A stretch of 64,000 nucleotides of DNA, taken from contig CALISD010000007.1 in assembly GCA_938041955.1 (NCBI GenBank), forward strand, positions 91,841-155,840, written 5' to 3'. The notes under the pieces were generated by a model. The model saw only the letters and a list, made by a program, of their open reading frames with translations, did not search any database and was not told where the DNA came from. This stretch comes from an uncultured Granulosicoccaceae bacterium. Its GTDB lineage: Bacteria > Pseudomonadota > Gammaproteobacteria > Granulosicoccales > Granulosicoccaceae. A program made the position numbers and the translations under genes. Shown piece after piece: positions 9,998-18,694 of the stretch (position 1 is the stretch's first letter; every line of letters starts with the position of its first letter).

Positions 9998-10379
9998 TTT
10001 ATATTCCGTGCGGCTGTAGTCTGTTGATTAGGTTGCTGTCGAGGTGCTTGAGTGATGCATCATCGTCGATAGTGAATTGATAGCAGTTTCTGAAGCCAGT
10101 GGGTGAGTCAAACAGTGACTTGTGCCTGCGTGTTCTTCCGTGCACGCCGCAACGTGATTGCACGGAATTAGAAATGTGAGAGCGGATTAATCACTTTTCT
10201 CTGAAATCGATAACTCCGTCTGTGAACTGATTCACTGCTACCCGCTCTGCTCAAGACAAGGCAAAACCTCAATGAGGTATTTAAGGTAAGGTATCGACCA
10301 AATCAACCGGTAGGTATAAGATTATGGTTCATATTGGCTCGATCCCAATCGAAGCAATCGCGAAAATAGAGCAAGCACT
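9998..10379. other. Intergenic stretch with one hairpin
   Basis: These 382 bases follow the kinase gene and precede a small plus-strand ORF. The one clear structure is a 9 bp perfect inverted repeat, TTCCGTGCA at 10136-10144 with its complement at 10159-10167 (14-base loop) and no T-run after it. I see no convincing longer gene. Confidence 0.4.
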
Positions 10380-10508
10380 ATGACACGCACTATGAGAAGG
10401 CGAAGAAGATACAAGGACCCTCGTAGCCTTTCAAAGAATATTTTAGCCGGTTTTGTCCTTGCGACATGCGTTGGGATTTTTATATGGGTGCTGGTTTTCC
10501 TGGCTTAG
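10380..10508 (+). CDS. Small basic single-pass membrane protein (42 aa)
   Basis: This is a short open frame of 42 residues. It has a very basic N-terminus (MTRTMRRRRRYKDPR), followed by one hydrophobic segment from about residue 20 to the C-terminus (ILAGFVLATCVGIFIWVLVF). The strong positive-inside signal and single helix suit a small inner-membrane protein with the N-terminus in the cytoplasm. An internal ATG (10392) is an alternative start. A stable hairpin follows at 10542-10561. No family is recognised, and the frame is short enough to be chance. Confidence 0.4.
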   Translation: MTRTMRRRRRYKDPRSLSKNILAGFVLATCVGIFIWVLVFLA

Positions 10509-10541
10509 CTCTCTGCAGATGACTCTGTGCGGCTGATTCGA

Positions 10542-10561
10542 GCCACCACCCCGGTGGTGGC
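10542..10561. terminator. Stable hairpin between convergent genes
   Basis: GCCACCACC and GGTGGTGGC form a perfect 9 bp GC-rich stem with a 2-base centre. It lies between the small ORF (plus) and the EamA gene (minus). Neither side carries a good T-run, so it is at most a weak or factor-assisted bidirectional terminator. Confidence 0.4.
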
Positions 10562-10581
10562 GTTGATAAACCGTGCTGTTA

Positions 10582-11460
10582 TTAACCTTGTATTTGCTTA
10601 CGTGTGACCAGCCAGACGCCTGCGGCCGCCACGGCCATTCCGCACCACGCCATGATTGTCATTTGCTCGTCTAATACCAGCCACGCGATCAATGCTGAAA
10701 CAGGGGGTACCAAGAAGAACAGTGCAGAGACTCGTGTGGCTTCGCCGTTGCGTATCATCATTAATAACAAACTGATGGCGAGAATTGAGTTGCAGACCAC
10801 CAGATAAGCCAGTGCGAACAAGAACGGTACGGTGATGTTGATGTGCATGGCTTCGAATGTCCATGCGAGTGGTAATGTGCATAAAAATCCAACGGTGTAT
10901 TGCACCGTGTTACTCGTTAATGGATGCTGGTTTGTGCCGTATCGTTTTTCCCAAATGGTGGCGATGGTGATTGCGAGCAATGCGGCGATCGAAAATAATA
11001 TGACTTGTATGCTCATCGCTTGTACCCCGCTGTTACCAAAGATAACCAGTGCAGTGCCAAGCAGGCCGAGGAGTAATCCGAGCCATCTCTTTCTGGAAAC
11101 CGTTTCCTTTGACAAGCGGGGCATTATCAATGCGACCAGTATCGGTTGCAGTGAGGTGATGAGAGCGACTGAGCCGGCTGATCCGCCCAGGGAAAATGCT
11201 ACCCACGCGGTGCCGAAGTACACGACTTGCATTAAAAACCCGACGACTATTAAGTGACCCCATTGATTGCGTGTGGAGGGTAGGGGAGGCTTTATCCAGA
11301 TGATGAACGGCAGCAACAGGATCACGACACAGAAGTATCGCAGTGAAAGTAACGTAATCGGGTCAGCGTCATGAATGCCGATTTTAGCTACAGTAAAACC
11401 ACCTGACCAAAGCAACAGAAAAATGGCAGGTGCGGTGCGTACCAACAATGCTTTGCTCAA
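10582..11460 (-). CDS. EamA/DMT family inner-membrane transporter
   Basis: This is a ten-helix drug/metabolite transporter superfamily protein of the EamA (RhaT-like) type, made of two repeated five-helix halves. The first helix reads APAIFLLLWSGGFTVAKIGI and the second repeat ends in LVLDEQMTIMAWCGMAVAAAGVWLV, both typical of the family. The open frame continues upstream to a TTG at 11586, with an ATG at 11553. Family members begin just before the first helix, and those longer starts would run into the divergent gene's promoter. I therefore prefer the TTG at 11460 (LSKALLVRTAP), about 292 residues. The substrate is unknown. Confidence 0.8.
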   Translation of the reverse strand: MSKALLVRTAPAIFLLLWSGGFTVAKIGIHDADPITLLSLRYFCVVILLLPFIIWIKPPLPSTRNQWGHLIVVGFLMQVVYFGTAWVAFSLGGSAGSVALITSLQPILVALIMPRLSKETVSRKRWLGLLLGLLGTALVIFGNSGVQAMSIQVILFSIAALLAITIATIWEKRYGTNQHPLTSNTVQYTVGFLCTLPLAWTFEAMHINITVPFLFALAYLVVCNSILAISLLLMMIRNGEATRVSALFFLVPPVSALIAWLVLDEQMTIMAWCGMAVAAAGVWLVTRKQIQG

Positions 11461-11585
11461 GACGGTTCCGTGGATTTGCAAGGTTGCGGTGCGACAATAC
11501 CGATCATTGCTGCAAGTTGCCAGAACTACTGTATCCAGGCATTGATCTTGCATTTGCCGCAGACTTTTTAATTGGATCTTGAGCA

Positions 11586-12212
11586 ATGCAAATAGCTAGA
11601 AAACTGAGTCTTGGTTTTGGTTTAGCCACACTGTTGGCTCTTTTGGCAGCCTGTGGTGGAGAGACTCCAGATCGTAAACCGCAAGCGGTGCAGGAAGTGG
11701 CTCAAGACGATTCGTCAATGACCCATGTGGTGCTGGCCACTAATAAGGGTGAAATCGAATTTGCGCTTGATCCAGAGAAAGCCCCGATTTCTGTCGCTAA
11801 TTTTCTTGCTTACGTGGATAGCGGTCACTTTGAAGGTACGATCTTCCATCGCGTGATACCGGGCTTCATGGTGCAGGGTGGTGGGTTTGATACTGCGTAT
11901 CAGCAAAAACCGACGCTTGATCCGATTGTAAACGAAGCGACTAATGGGTTGAAGAATGTGAAGTACAGTGTTGCGATGGCACGTACCTCGGTGGTCGATT
12001 CGGCGTCGTCGCAGTTTTTTATTAATGTGGCGGATAATGCGTTTCTCGATCACAATCCGTCAGGAAATTTTGGTTACGCAGTGTTTGGTAGAGTGGTTGC
12101 AGGAACTGATCTGGTTGATCAGATCGCAGCTGTTCAGACCGGCGCAGCTGGCCGGTTTGCCAAGGATGTTCCGGTTGAGGCTATTGTTATCGAAGGGGCT
12201 CGTCGAAAGTAG
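11586..12212 (+). CDS. Cyclophilin-type peptidyl-prolyl isomerase, lipoprotein
   Basis: This 208-residue protein has a lipoprotein signal peptide ending in the lipobox LLAAC, with lipidated Cys23, and then a cyclophilin domain. The core motifs are [13 protein letters not shown] and [17 protein letters not shown], which contain the active-site arginine and the substrate-groove residues. It should catalyse proline isomerisation during folding of exported proteins while anchored to a membrane facing the periplasm. It is divergent from the EamA gene and is followed by a long palindromic hairpin. Confidence 0.9.
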   Translation: MQIARKLSLGFGLATLLALLAACGGETPDRKPQAVQEVAQDDSSMTHVVLATNKGEIEFALDPEKAPISVANFLAYVDSGHFEGTIFHRVIPGFMVQGGGFDTAYQQKPTLDPIVNEATNGLKNVKYSVAMARTSVVDSASSQFFINVADNAFLDHNPSGNFGYAVFGRVVAGTDLVDQIAAVQTGAAGRFAKDVPVEAIVIEGARRK

Positions 12213-12220
12213 GTCTAAGT

Positions 12221-12250
12221 AGCCGCTCAATGCAATTGCATTGAGCGGCT
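12221..12250 (+). terminator. 30-bp perfect palindrome after the cyclophilin gene
   Basis: AGCCGCTCAATGCAA and its exact reverse complement form an uninterrupted 30 bp palindrome 8 bases after the stop codon. T-rich sequence follows further on (GGTTTTTGAG). It is likely a transcription terminator. Its perfect symmetry also means it would fold identically on either strand. Confidence 0.6.
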
Positions 12251-12426
12251 TATTGCTTCAGGTTTTTGAGCTTCTTCGGAGAAATCGTTTAGCTATTACA
12301 TACACAGTGCCTAACGTAAGCGGCTTGCCATTCGTGCTGCTTTGATCCGCTGTTGATATATCGAAGTGAGTTTGATCGCGCGTACGCGGCATGCCACTCG
12401 TCGTGCATCGGGTTTCCTCTGGAGGC

Positions 12427-13485
12427 TTATGCACTGCTGCCAAGCGCGGCAGCCAGATCGTCTTTTCGTTTGTTAAACACTTCAGATTGCACTACGTTTT
12501 GATTGATAATGGAGTGTGGAATCTCGCCGCGCATAATTGCCAGGCACGCATCTACGTCAGCGGCACCGATACCATGCATACATTGATCGGTAAAGCACAG
12601 TGCATGGGGTGAAAGAATGACGTTGTCCATGGTCGTTAGCGGGTTGTCTTTACTGATGGGTTCTTGTTCGAAAACGTCGAGTCCGGCACCCGCCAGCTTG
12701 CCTTGTTGCAGTGCGGCTATAAGGGCCGCTTCATCTACTACCGGGCCACGAGCGGTGTTAATAACATAGGCCCCGGGTTTCATCATCGCTAACCTTTCAC
12801 GATTGACAATGTGGTGGGTCTCATCGTTCAGCAGGCAATTGACGGTAAGGAAATCTGCCTGCTTAAACACTTCTTCAAGTGCCACCAATTCAACGTTTAA
12901 TGCAGTTGCCAGTGCTGGATCTATGTATGGATCGTGAGCAATCATTCGCATATCAAAGGGCTGAGCCAGTCGAAATACCTCGGCGCCTATATTGCCAAGG
13001 CCTATGGCGGCCAGTGTACGACCGACAAGGCCGATGCCGTTGTGCTGTGTTTTAATCGCCCAGCCCGGGTCTGATTGTCTGGTCAGTTTGTCCTTTAACG
13101 GTATGCGTAATGATAGCGCTAGCATAAAGCCCATCACTGTGGTGGCGACCGGGCGTCTGACGCCGTTTGGCGCAAGTGCTACTGCCACGCCATGTCTGGT
13201 GCAGGCCTCGAGATCTACGGTATCAAAACCGACGCCGAAACGAGCAGCGAGCAGCAGGTTCTGATCCTTGGAAAACGTATGTTCTCCTACTTTCTCCAGC
13301 ATCAAAATGATCGCGTCAAAGCCTGCGGTATGTTCAGCCATGAGTTCACCGCCACCGACGTCAGCTAAGCTGCTAACTTCGATTCGCTGATCATTGAGTA
13401 GCGGATCGAGATCGACTTCTGGAATGGCGAGTGATCCGTCTGCTCTGCGAATGCTGGCGCTAATGCCTACTTTATATTTCCTCAT
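12427..13485 (-). CDS. D-2-hydroxyacid dehydrogenase family protein
   Basis: This 352-residue enzyme belongs to the NAD-dependent D-isomer 2-hydroxyacid dehydrogenases, which interconvert 2-oxoacids and D-2-hydroxyacids. The nucleotide-binding motif is GLGNIG. The three catalytic residues are in place: Arg in NTARGPVVDE, Glu in DVFEQEP and His in LSPHALCFTD. The N-terminal substrate domain is unusual in starting with a KVGISASIRRADGS segment, so phosphoglycerate dehydrogenase itself is less likely. It stands alone with no obvious operon partner. The substrate is not predictable. Confidence 0.88.
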   Translation of the reverse strand: MRKYKVGISASIRRADGSLAIPEVDLDPLLNDQRIEVSSLADVGGGELMAEHTAGFDAIILMLEKVGEHTFSKDQNLLLAARFGVGFDTVDLEACTRHGVAVALAPNGVRRPVATTVMGFMLALSLRIPLKDKLTRQSDPGWAIKTQHNGIGLVGRTLAAIGLGNIGAEVFRLAQPFDMRMIAHDPYIDPALATALNVELVALEEVFKQADFLTVNCLLNDETHHIVNRERLAMMKPGAYVINTARGPVVDEAALIAALQQGKLAGAGLDVFEQEPISKDNPLTTMDNVILSPHALCFTDQCMHGIGAADVDACLAIMRGEIPHSIINQNVVQSEVFNKRKDDLAAALGSSA

Positions 13486-13845
13486 CTAATAATTATACGT
13501 GAGATGAGCTGTGATCTTAAATGCCGTTGATAGTCTATTTCTATCTGCTGTTGTGGAGCCTGCCATGAGCGGCAGGGCGCGGTGCGCCTTCTATTGGCTG
13601 GAGTTCAGGGAAATCTGTGCTCAGATCTCTCATTGACATCATCACCCGTACATCACTTAGTGAGCTCGGCATTTGGCCCGCAACTGCGGTTGTAGCTCTT
13701 TCGAAAAAAGGATGGCATTGCCTGTAAGCTCCGTCTCGCCGCCAGCCAAATGACAAGATCTCATTCGCAGGCTTTGGCAGCCAAAGTGCACTGGATTATA
13801 AATCCCCCTATCGGGCAGGCTGACATATAAAGGCCTTGAGGCGGG
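13486..13845. other. Intergenic stretch, no supported gene
   Basis: This stretch lies between the dehydrogenase start and the amtB terminator. A short inverted repeat (CCTGCC ... GGCAGG) lies near 13560-13577. A 71-codon minus-strand frame here has no recognisable features, and I do not call it. Confidence 0.35.
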
Positions 13846-13886
13846 AGGAAAAATTTGAGAGGTCAGGTAAACCAACCCCTCAAATT
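13846..13886 (-). terminator. Rho-independent terminator of glnK-amtB
   Basis: Read on the minus strand, AATTTGAGGGGT pairs with ACCTCTCAAATT (11 of 12 positions) around an 11-base loop. The stem is followed directly by a T-run (ATTTTTCC). It lies 25 bases past the amtB stop codon. Confidence 0.8.
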
Positions 13887-13910
13887 AGTGCTACTGATCC
13901 GGAGCGCTCA

Positions 13911-15194
13911 CTACTTTGTGAATTCCGGATAGGCTTCCATGCCGCATTCACTGACGTCCGCACCCTCGTACTCTTCTTCCGCGGAGATCCTGATGCCCAT
14001 GGTGAATTTTAGGATTAACCAAACCACCAGTGACGCGGCAAATACCCAGGCAAAGATGACGGCTGCGCCCAATGCCTGAGCAGCGAAAGAGGCGCCCGGG
14101 TTGGTGATGGGTACAATCATTAAGCCAAAGAGACCGATTGTGCCGTGCACTGAGATAGCACCGACAGGATCATCAATTCGCAGTTTTTCGAGGCCGACGA
14201 TTGAGTACACCACCAATATGCCTGCGATTGCTCCGAACAGCGTAGCCATTGCCGGTGACGGGGTTGATGGTTCTGCAGTAATGGCGACAAGTCCTGCAAG
14301 TGCACCGTTTAGCGTCACGGTTAAATCCGCTTTACCAAACATCCAGCGTGCGAATAACAGTGCTGAAATCGCGCCACCTGCGGCTGCGGCGTTGGTGTTT
14401 AAAAATACTGCAGCGACTGCATTGGCGCTGCCAATATCACCGAGTTTTAAAACAGAACCGCCGTTAAAGCCAAACCACCCCATCCACAGAATGAACGTAC
14501 CGAGTGTTGCCAGTGGCAGGTTGGCACCAGGGATTGCATAGATTTGCCCGTTCTCGCCGAATTTTCCTTTACGTGCGCCTAGTAGAATTACGCCGGCAAG
14601 CGCTGCTGCCGCACCTGCCATGTGCACGATTCCGGATCCTGCAAAATCAGAGAAACCGGTATCGCCTACTTTTAATTCAAATAAACCAAAAACTGACTGT
14701 CCGCCCCATGTCCAGCTGCCTTCCATGGGATAGATAAAGCCTGTCATCACTACGGTGAACAGCAGGAAAGCCCACAACTTCATGCGCTCAGCTACCGCAC
14801 CCGAGACTATGGACATAGCAGTGGCTACGAATACCACCTGAAAGAAGAAGTCTGACGCCTTGGAGTAGACCGCGTCTCCGTCGAACCCTGAAGATGCAGA
14901 ATCTGCCAGTGCACTTGCGACGAAATCGGCTGAATCCATGGCGGTGTCCGCTGCGATGGATTCAAGCAGATAGCCACCACCGTACATCAGTTCATAGCCT
15001 ATTAACATGTACATCACGCTGGCGATTGCGTAAAGCGCTACGTTCTTAGTCAGTATTTCTGTTGTGCTTTTAGTACGCACCAGACCTGCTTCAAGCATCG
15101 CGAATCCGGCTGCCATCCACATCACCAGTGCTCCACACACTAAGAAGTAGAAGGTGTCCATGGCGTACTGCAGGTGGAATATTTGTTCTTCCAA
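13911..15194 (-). CDS. amtB: Ammonium transporter
   Basis: This 427-residue Amt/Mep/Rh channel carries ammonium across the inner membrane. The two pore histidines are visible in SGIVHMAGAAAALAG and ISVHGTIGLFG. Other Amt hallmarks are MWMAAGFAMLEAGLVR near the N-terminus, TVVMTGFIYPMEGSWTWG and WMGWFGFNGGS. It lies 25 bp downstream of the P-II gene, the standard glnK-amtB order, in which GlnK plugs the channel when nitrogen is plentiful. A terminator follows. Confidence 0.95.
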   Translation of the reverse strand: MEEQIFHLQYAMDTFYFLVCGALVMWMAAGFAMLEAGLVRTKSTTEILTKNVALYAIASVMYMLIGYELMYGGGYLLESIAADTAMDSADFVASALADSASSGFDGDAVYSKASDFFFQVVFVATAMSIVSGAVAERMKLWAFLLFTVVMTGFIYPMEGSWTWGGQSVFGLFELKVGDTGFSDFAGSGIVHMAGAAAALAGVILLGARKGKFGENGQIYAIPGANLPLATLGTFILWMGWFGFNGGSVLKLGDIGSANAVAAVFLNTNAAAAGGAISALLFARWMFGKADLTVTLNGALAGLVAITAEPSTPSPAMATLFGAIAGILVVYSIVGLEKLRIDDPVGAISVHGTIGLFGLMIVPITNPGASFAAQALGAAVIFAWVFAASLVVWLILKFTMGIRISAEEEYEGADVSECGMEAYPEFTK

Positions 15195-15219
15195 TGTCTT
15201 GCTCCGCTTAAGTTTTTAG

Positions 15220-15582
<363 letters not shown>

Positions 15583-15762
15583 TCAAATGTCATGTCAGCG
15601 GACTAATAAGCCGACTAAACGAGGTGAGAAGAATAAACACTGCCCTCGGCTGTGTATTCTGCTAATTTTGCACTGCAGCGATGCACGCAGCGCATCATCT
15701 GAATTTGTGAGTCAGTTGATTAGTTGTCTATCTATTTCCGGCTCTCTACAAGGTTTAAGTTC

Positions 15763-16749
15763 ATGAAGCATCTCCTACCGCTTCATTACATTGATACGGT
15801 AGCTCGCAGTGGTTCCATACGGCGTGCTGCAGATACACTTGCGATAACCTCCACGGCGCTGAATCGGCGCATCCTTGCCATGGAGGAAGAGCTTGGCGTG
15901 CCGATCTTTGAGCGATTGCCACGTGGTGTTCGGCTCAGCACGGCGGGTGAGCTGATGATTCAGCATATCCGTACTCAGATTGCAGATATGGAGCGCGTTA
16001 AATCGCAGATTGCAGACTTGAGTGGTGCGCGCCGAGGGCATGTGTCTGTGGTGTGCGGTCAGGCACTGTTGCCGCACTTTATCGCAGAGCAGATTGCCGA
16101 CTATCGAAAGCTCCATCCAGCAGTCACCTTTACTGTGAAGGTGTGTGATCGAACTGCTGCTATAGAGCAACTTACTTCGTTTGAGGCCGATCTTGCGGTG
16201 GTATTTGAGCCGCTTAGAACAGCAGATTTTCAACCCATGGGAAGAGTTGAGCAATCGCTTAAGGCTATTATGTCTGCATCACATCCGTTGGCTGAAAAAC
16301 AGCAACTCGGTTGGAGTGATTTGCTGTCAACACCGGTGGTGTTGCCAACGCCTTGTAACGGTATGCGCTATCTGCTTGATGAAGCGATGCTTCGCAAAGG
16401 AAATGAACTTGAAAAGGTGATTGAATCAGATAACTTCGATTTTATTCGAAACTATCTCAAGCATGAGCACTGTGTTTCATTCCAGTTGCCAATTGGATTG
16501 CCGGCGGAATCTGAAGCTTCCGAATTTATCTTTAGAGATATTGATGAAAAGGCCGTTCCGACAGGTAACCTGTATGTTGGCCAATTAAAGGGTAGGGTGT
16601 TGCCGGTAGCCGCGGCTCTATTTGCCAATGCTATTGTTAAAGCGCTGGAGTTCCAGTATGCGACCACTGGTGAGAAAATAACGTCTTCTGAGCCAGCCGA
16701 TGTTAAGACGGCAAAGAAAAATACGACAGCCGTTAGAAACGGTGATTGA
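15763..16749 (+). CDS. LysR family transcriptional regulator
   Basis: This 328-residue LysR regulator has an N-terminal winged helix-turn-helix (HYIDTVARSGSIRRAADTLAI followed by NRRILAMEEELGVPIFERLPRGV) and a C-terminal periplasmic-binding-like effector domain. The frame is open from 15724, but the HTH start fits the ATG at 15763. It is divergent from glnK-amtB and upstream of the PhyH-like oxygenase, so either could be its target. The effector is unknown. Confidence 0.9.
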   Translation: MKHLLPLHYIDTVARSGSIRRAADTLAITSTALNRRILAMEEELGVPIFERLPRGVRLSTAGELMIQHIRTQIADMERVKSQIADLSGARRGHVSVVCGQALLPHFIAEQIADYRKLHPAVTFTVKVCDRTAAIEQLTSFEADLAVVFEPLRTADFQPMGRVEQSLKAIMSASHPLAEKQQLGWSDLLSTPVVLPTPCNGMRYLLDEAMLRKGNELEKVIESDNFDFIRNYLKHEHCVSFQLPIGLPAESEASEFIFRDIDEKAVPTGNLYVGQLKGRVLPVAAALFANAIVKALEFQYATTGEKITSSEPADVKTAKKNTTAVRNGD

Positions 16750-16834
16750 AGCATGTTTAAGTCAGATGTACTGATCAAATATGCTGGTTGCCACAGAATA
16801 CTTTCTCCTAACGATTTAAGAGGGACTAGCGCCG

Positions 16835-17617
16835 ATGTCAAATCCTATGAGTGCGCAACAACTACAACAGTTTAATGACGATGGTTACTTCATCGCCCGA
16901 CAACTGGCCAGTGACAGTGTCATCGCTCACATGAACCAAGTGACAGATGATTCGGTTAGCCCGGCACTGGCACCGGTCGAGTATGAGGCAGATGTGCATT
17001 ACCCCGGCGCCCCTGAAAGCAAAACCGCACCTGGTGGTCAGACTCCTCGACGCTTGTTGAATGCCTACACCCGTGCAACGGTATACAGGGAGTGGGCTAA
17101 CAGTGATGAAGTGGTCTCGCACCTGCGGCAGATGCTCGGTTGCGAGAGCGTGATGGTATCGCAGAATCACCATAATTGTGTGATGACCAAGCACCCGGGC
17201 TTTAGCAGTGTGACCTCATGGCATCAGGATATTCGCTATTGGTCGTTTGATCATCCTGAACTGATCAGTGTGTGGTTGGCACTTGGGCCGGAGCGGCCGG
17301 ACAATGGAGGATTAATGTTGATACCCGGCTCTCACAAGCTTGACCTTGGTCGCGGGCGACTTGATGCGGCTCTTTTTCTTCGCACCGATATAGCTGAAAA
17401 TGAAGAGCTGATTAAAGCGGCAATTCCAGCTGAACTCGAAGCTGGTGATACCCTGTTTTTTCACTGCAGAACATTACATGCTGCGGGGCAGAATCAGGCG
17501 GGTAACGTTAAGAAATCACTCGTTTATACATATCACTGTGAAAGCAATCGCTCTATACCGGAAACGCGTTCTGCGGTTCACACTGATATTATTGTTGGAA
17601 CGCGGGCGTTAACATGA
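16835..17617 (+). CDS. Phytanoyl-CoA dioxygenase (PhyH) family oxygenase
   Basis: This 260-residue Fe(II)/2-oxoglutarate-dependent oxygenase has its iron ligands visible as H130-x-D132 (SWHQDIRYW) and H215 (FFHCRTLHAAG). A basic residue for 2-oxoglutarate follows in the NVKKSLVYTYH strand. PhyH-type enzymes hydroxylate small molecules or acyl chains in the cytoplasm; the substrate here is unknown. Its stop codon overlaps the start of the pentapeptide gene by 4 bp, which suggests translational coupling. Confidence 0.87.
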   Translation: MSNPMSAQQLQQFNDDGYFIARQLASDSVIAHMNQVTDDSVSPALAPVEYEADVHYPGAPESKTAPGGQTPRRLLNAYTRATVYREWANSDEVVSHLRQMLGCESVMVSQNHHNCVMTKHPGFSSVTSWHQDIRYWSFDHPELISVWLALGPERPDNGGLMLIPGSHKLDLGRGRLDAALFLRTDIAENEELIKAAIPAELEAGDTLFFHCRTLHAAGQNQAGNVKKSLVYTYHCESNRSIPETRSAVHTDIIVGTRALT

Positions 17618-17889
17618 TCGAACTTAATAACGCAAACATCAAAGGTTCTCGGTTTATCGATGTGAATTTGTCGGATACGAAGTTTGAAGACGTTAATTTA
17701 AAGCGCGTAAGCTTTAGCGACACCACATTGAAGGATAGTGTTTTTGATGATGTCGATCTTTCAAATGCTGCTATATCAAACGCAAAGCTTGATGGGATGA
17801 CGATAGAAGGTGTGGCGGTACACGCTTTATTTGCTGCATACCATGCGCAAAACTCGAGTCGTGATGCGAGCGAAGACAAGCCCGCTTGA
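17614..17889 (+). CDS. Small pentapeptide-repeat protein
   Basis: This 91-residue protein has an N-terminal two thirds made of pentapeptide repeats with the A/S-D/N-L/F-x-x pattern (for example IKGSRFIDVNLSDTKFEDVNL). These should fold as a short right-handed quadrilateral beta-helix of about three turns. A polar tail follows, ending in SRDASEDKPA. The ATGA overlap with the PhyH-like gene links the two in translation. Pentapeptide proteins range from DNA mimics to structural domains, so no function can be assigned. Confidence 0.85.
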   Translation: MIELNNANIKGSRFIDVNLSDTKFEDVNLKRVSFSDTTLKDSVFDDVDLSNAAISNAKLDGMTIEGVAVHALFAAYHAQNSSRDASEDKPA

Positions 17890-17926
17890 CGAGTTTTTTT
17901 ACGGCCAGAGAAGGTCAGTGGATTGA

Positions 17927-18589
17927 TCAGATTGTGATTTGCTCTACGCTGCCATCTGAATTGCCCAGCAGTAAGACATCGGCAGGCCGACGCGAAAACA
18001 AACCGCACGTAACCACACCGGCGAGTTGATTGATTTGTTGCTCAAGTTGCAACGGATCGGTAATTTTCATGTTGTGGATATCGAGTATGACATTGCCGTT
18101 GTCAGTTCTGAATTGATCTCTAAGTTCCGGATCGCCGCCAAGCTTCACAATTTCGCGTGCCACATAGCTGCGGGCCATTGGTATCACTTCAACCGGCAAC
18201 GGGAAGCCGCCAAGTACATCTACCTTCTTGGAGGCGTCGGCAATACAGACAAATTTGATGCTCGCCGCTGCGACGATTTTCTCACGCGTGAGTGCACCGC
18301 CACCGCCCTTGATCAGTTGTAAGTCAGCATTGGCCTCATCAGCCCCATCGACATACAGCGACAATGTACCGCTTGAATTCAGATCGTATATTTCAATGCC
18401 CACGGCACGTAAGCGCGCTTCTGTGGCTTCGGAGCTTGGGACTGCGCCGCGAGGCATGGTGTGCCAGTTGGCCAGTGCGTCGATGAAGTGATTGGCCGTG
18501 CTACCGGTACCGATACCGATGATGCTGTCATCCTGTACCCATTCGAGGGCAGCGACTGCAGCTGCCTGTTTCATTTTATCAGCGGTCAT
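17927..18589 (-). CDS. rpiA: Ribose-5-phosphate isomerase A
   Basis: This 220-residue enzyme interconverts ribose 5-phosphate and ribulose 5-phosphate in the pentose phosphate pathway. The family motifs are clear: [34 protein letters not shown] with the catalytic aspartates, and [15 protein letters not shown]. Length is normal. It is divergent from ilvA across 105 bp and convergent with the pentapeptide gene. Confidence 0.95.
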   Translation of the reverse strand: MTADKMKQAAAVAALEWVQDDSIIGIGTGSTANHFIDALANWHTMPRGAVPSSEATEARLRAVGIEIYDLNSSGTLSLYVDGADEANADLQLIKGGGGALTREKIVAAASIKFVCIADASKKVDVLGGFPLPVEVIPMARSYVAREIVKLGGDPELRDQFRTDNGNVILDIHNMKITDPLQLEQQINQLAGVVTCGLFSRRPADVLLLGNSDGSVEQITI

Positions 18590-18694
18590 CTTTGGTGGTT
18601 GTCCTGCGAGCGTTCGGTGTGAATGTTGGGTCTAAGCATATTCTGCTGCGGTACTTCCACCACAGGCAGGCATTCGTTAGAGTGAGGCCATATT

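Noticed and set aside
10013..10190. Minus-strand open frame of about 60 codons ending LDSNLINRLQPHGI
   Set aside because: The sequence reads naturally near its end, but it uses codons that are rare in neighbouring genes, has no clear start or ribosome-binding site, and crosses a hairpin.
13541..13756. 71-codon minus-strand frame between the dehydrogenase and amtB
   Set aside because: No recognisable motifs, membrane segment or ribosome-binding site; likely chance.
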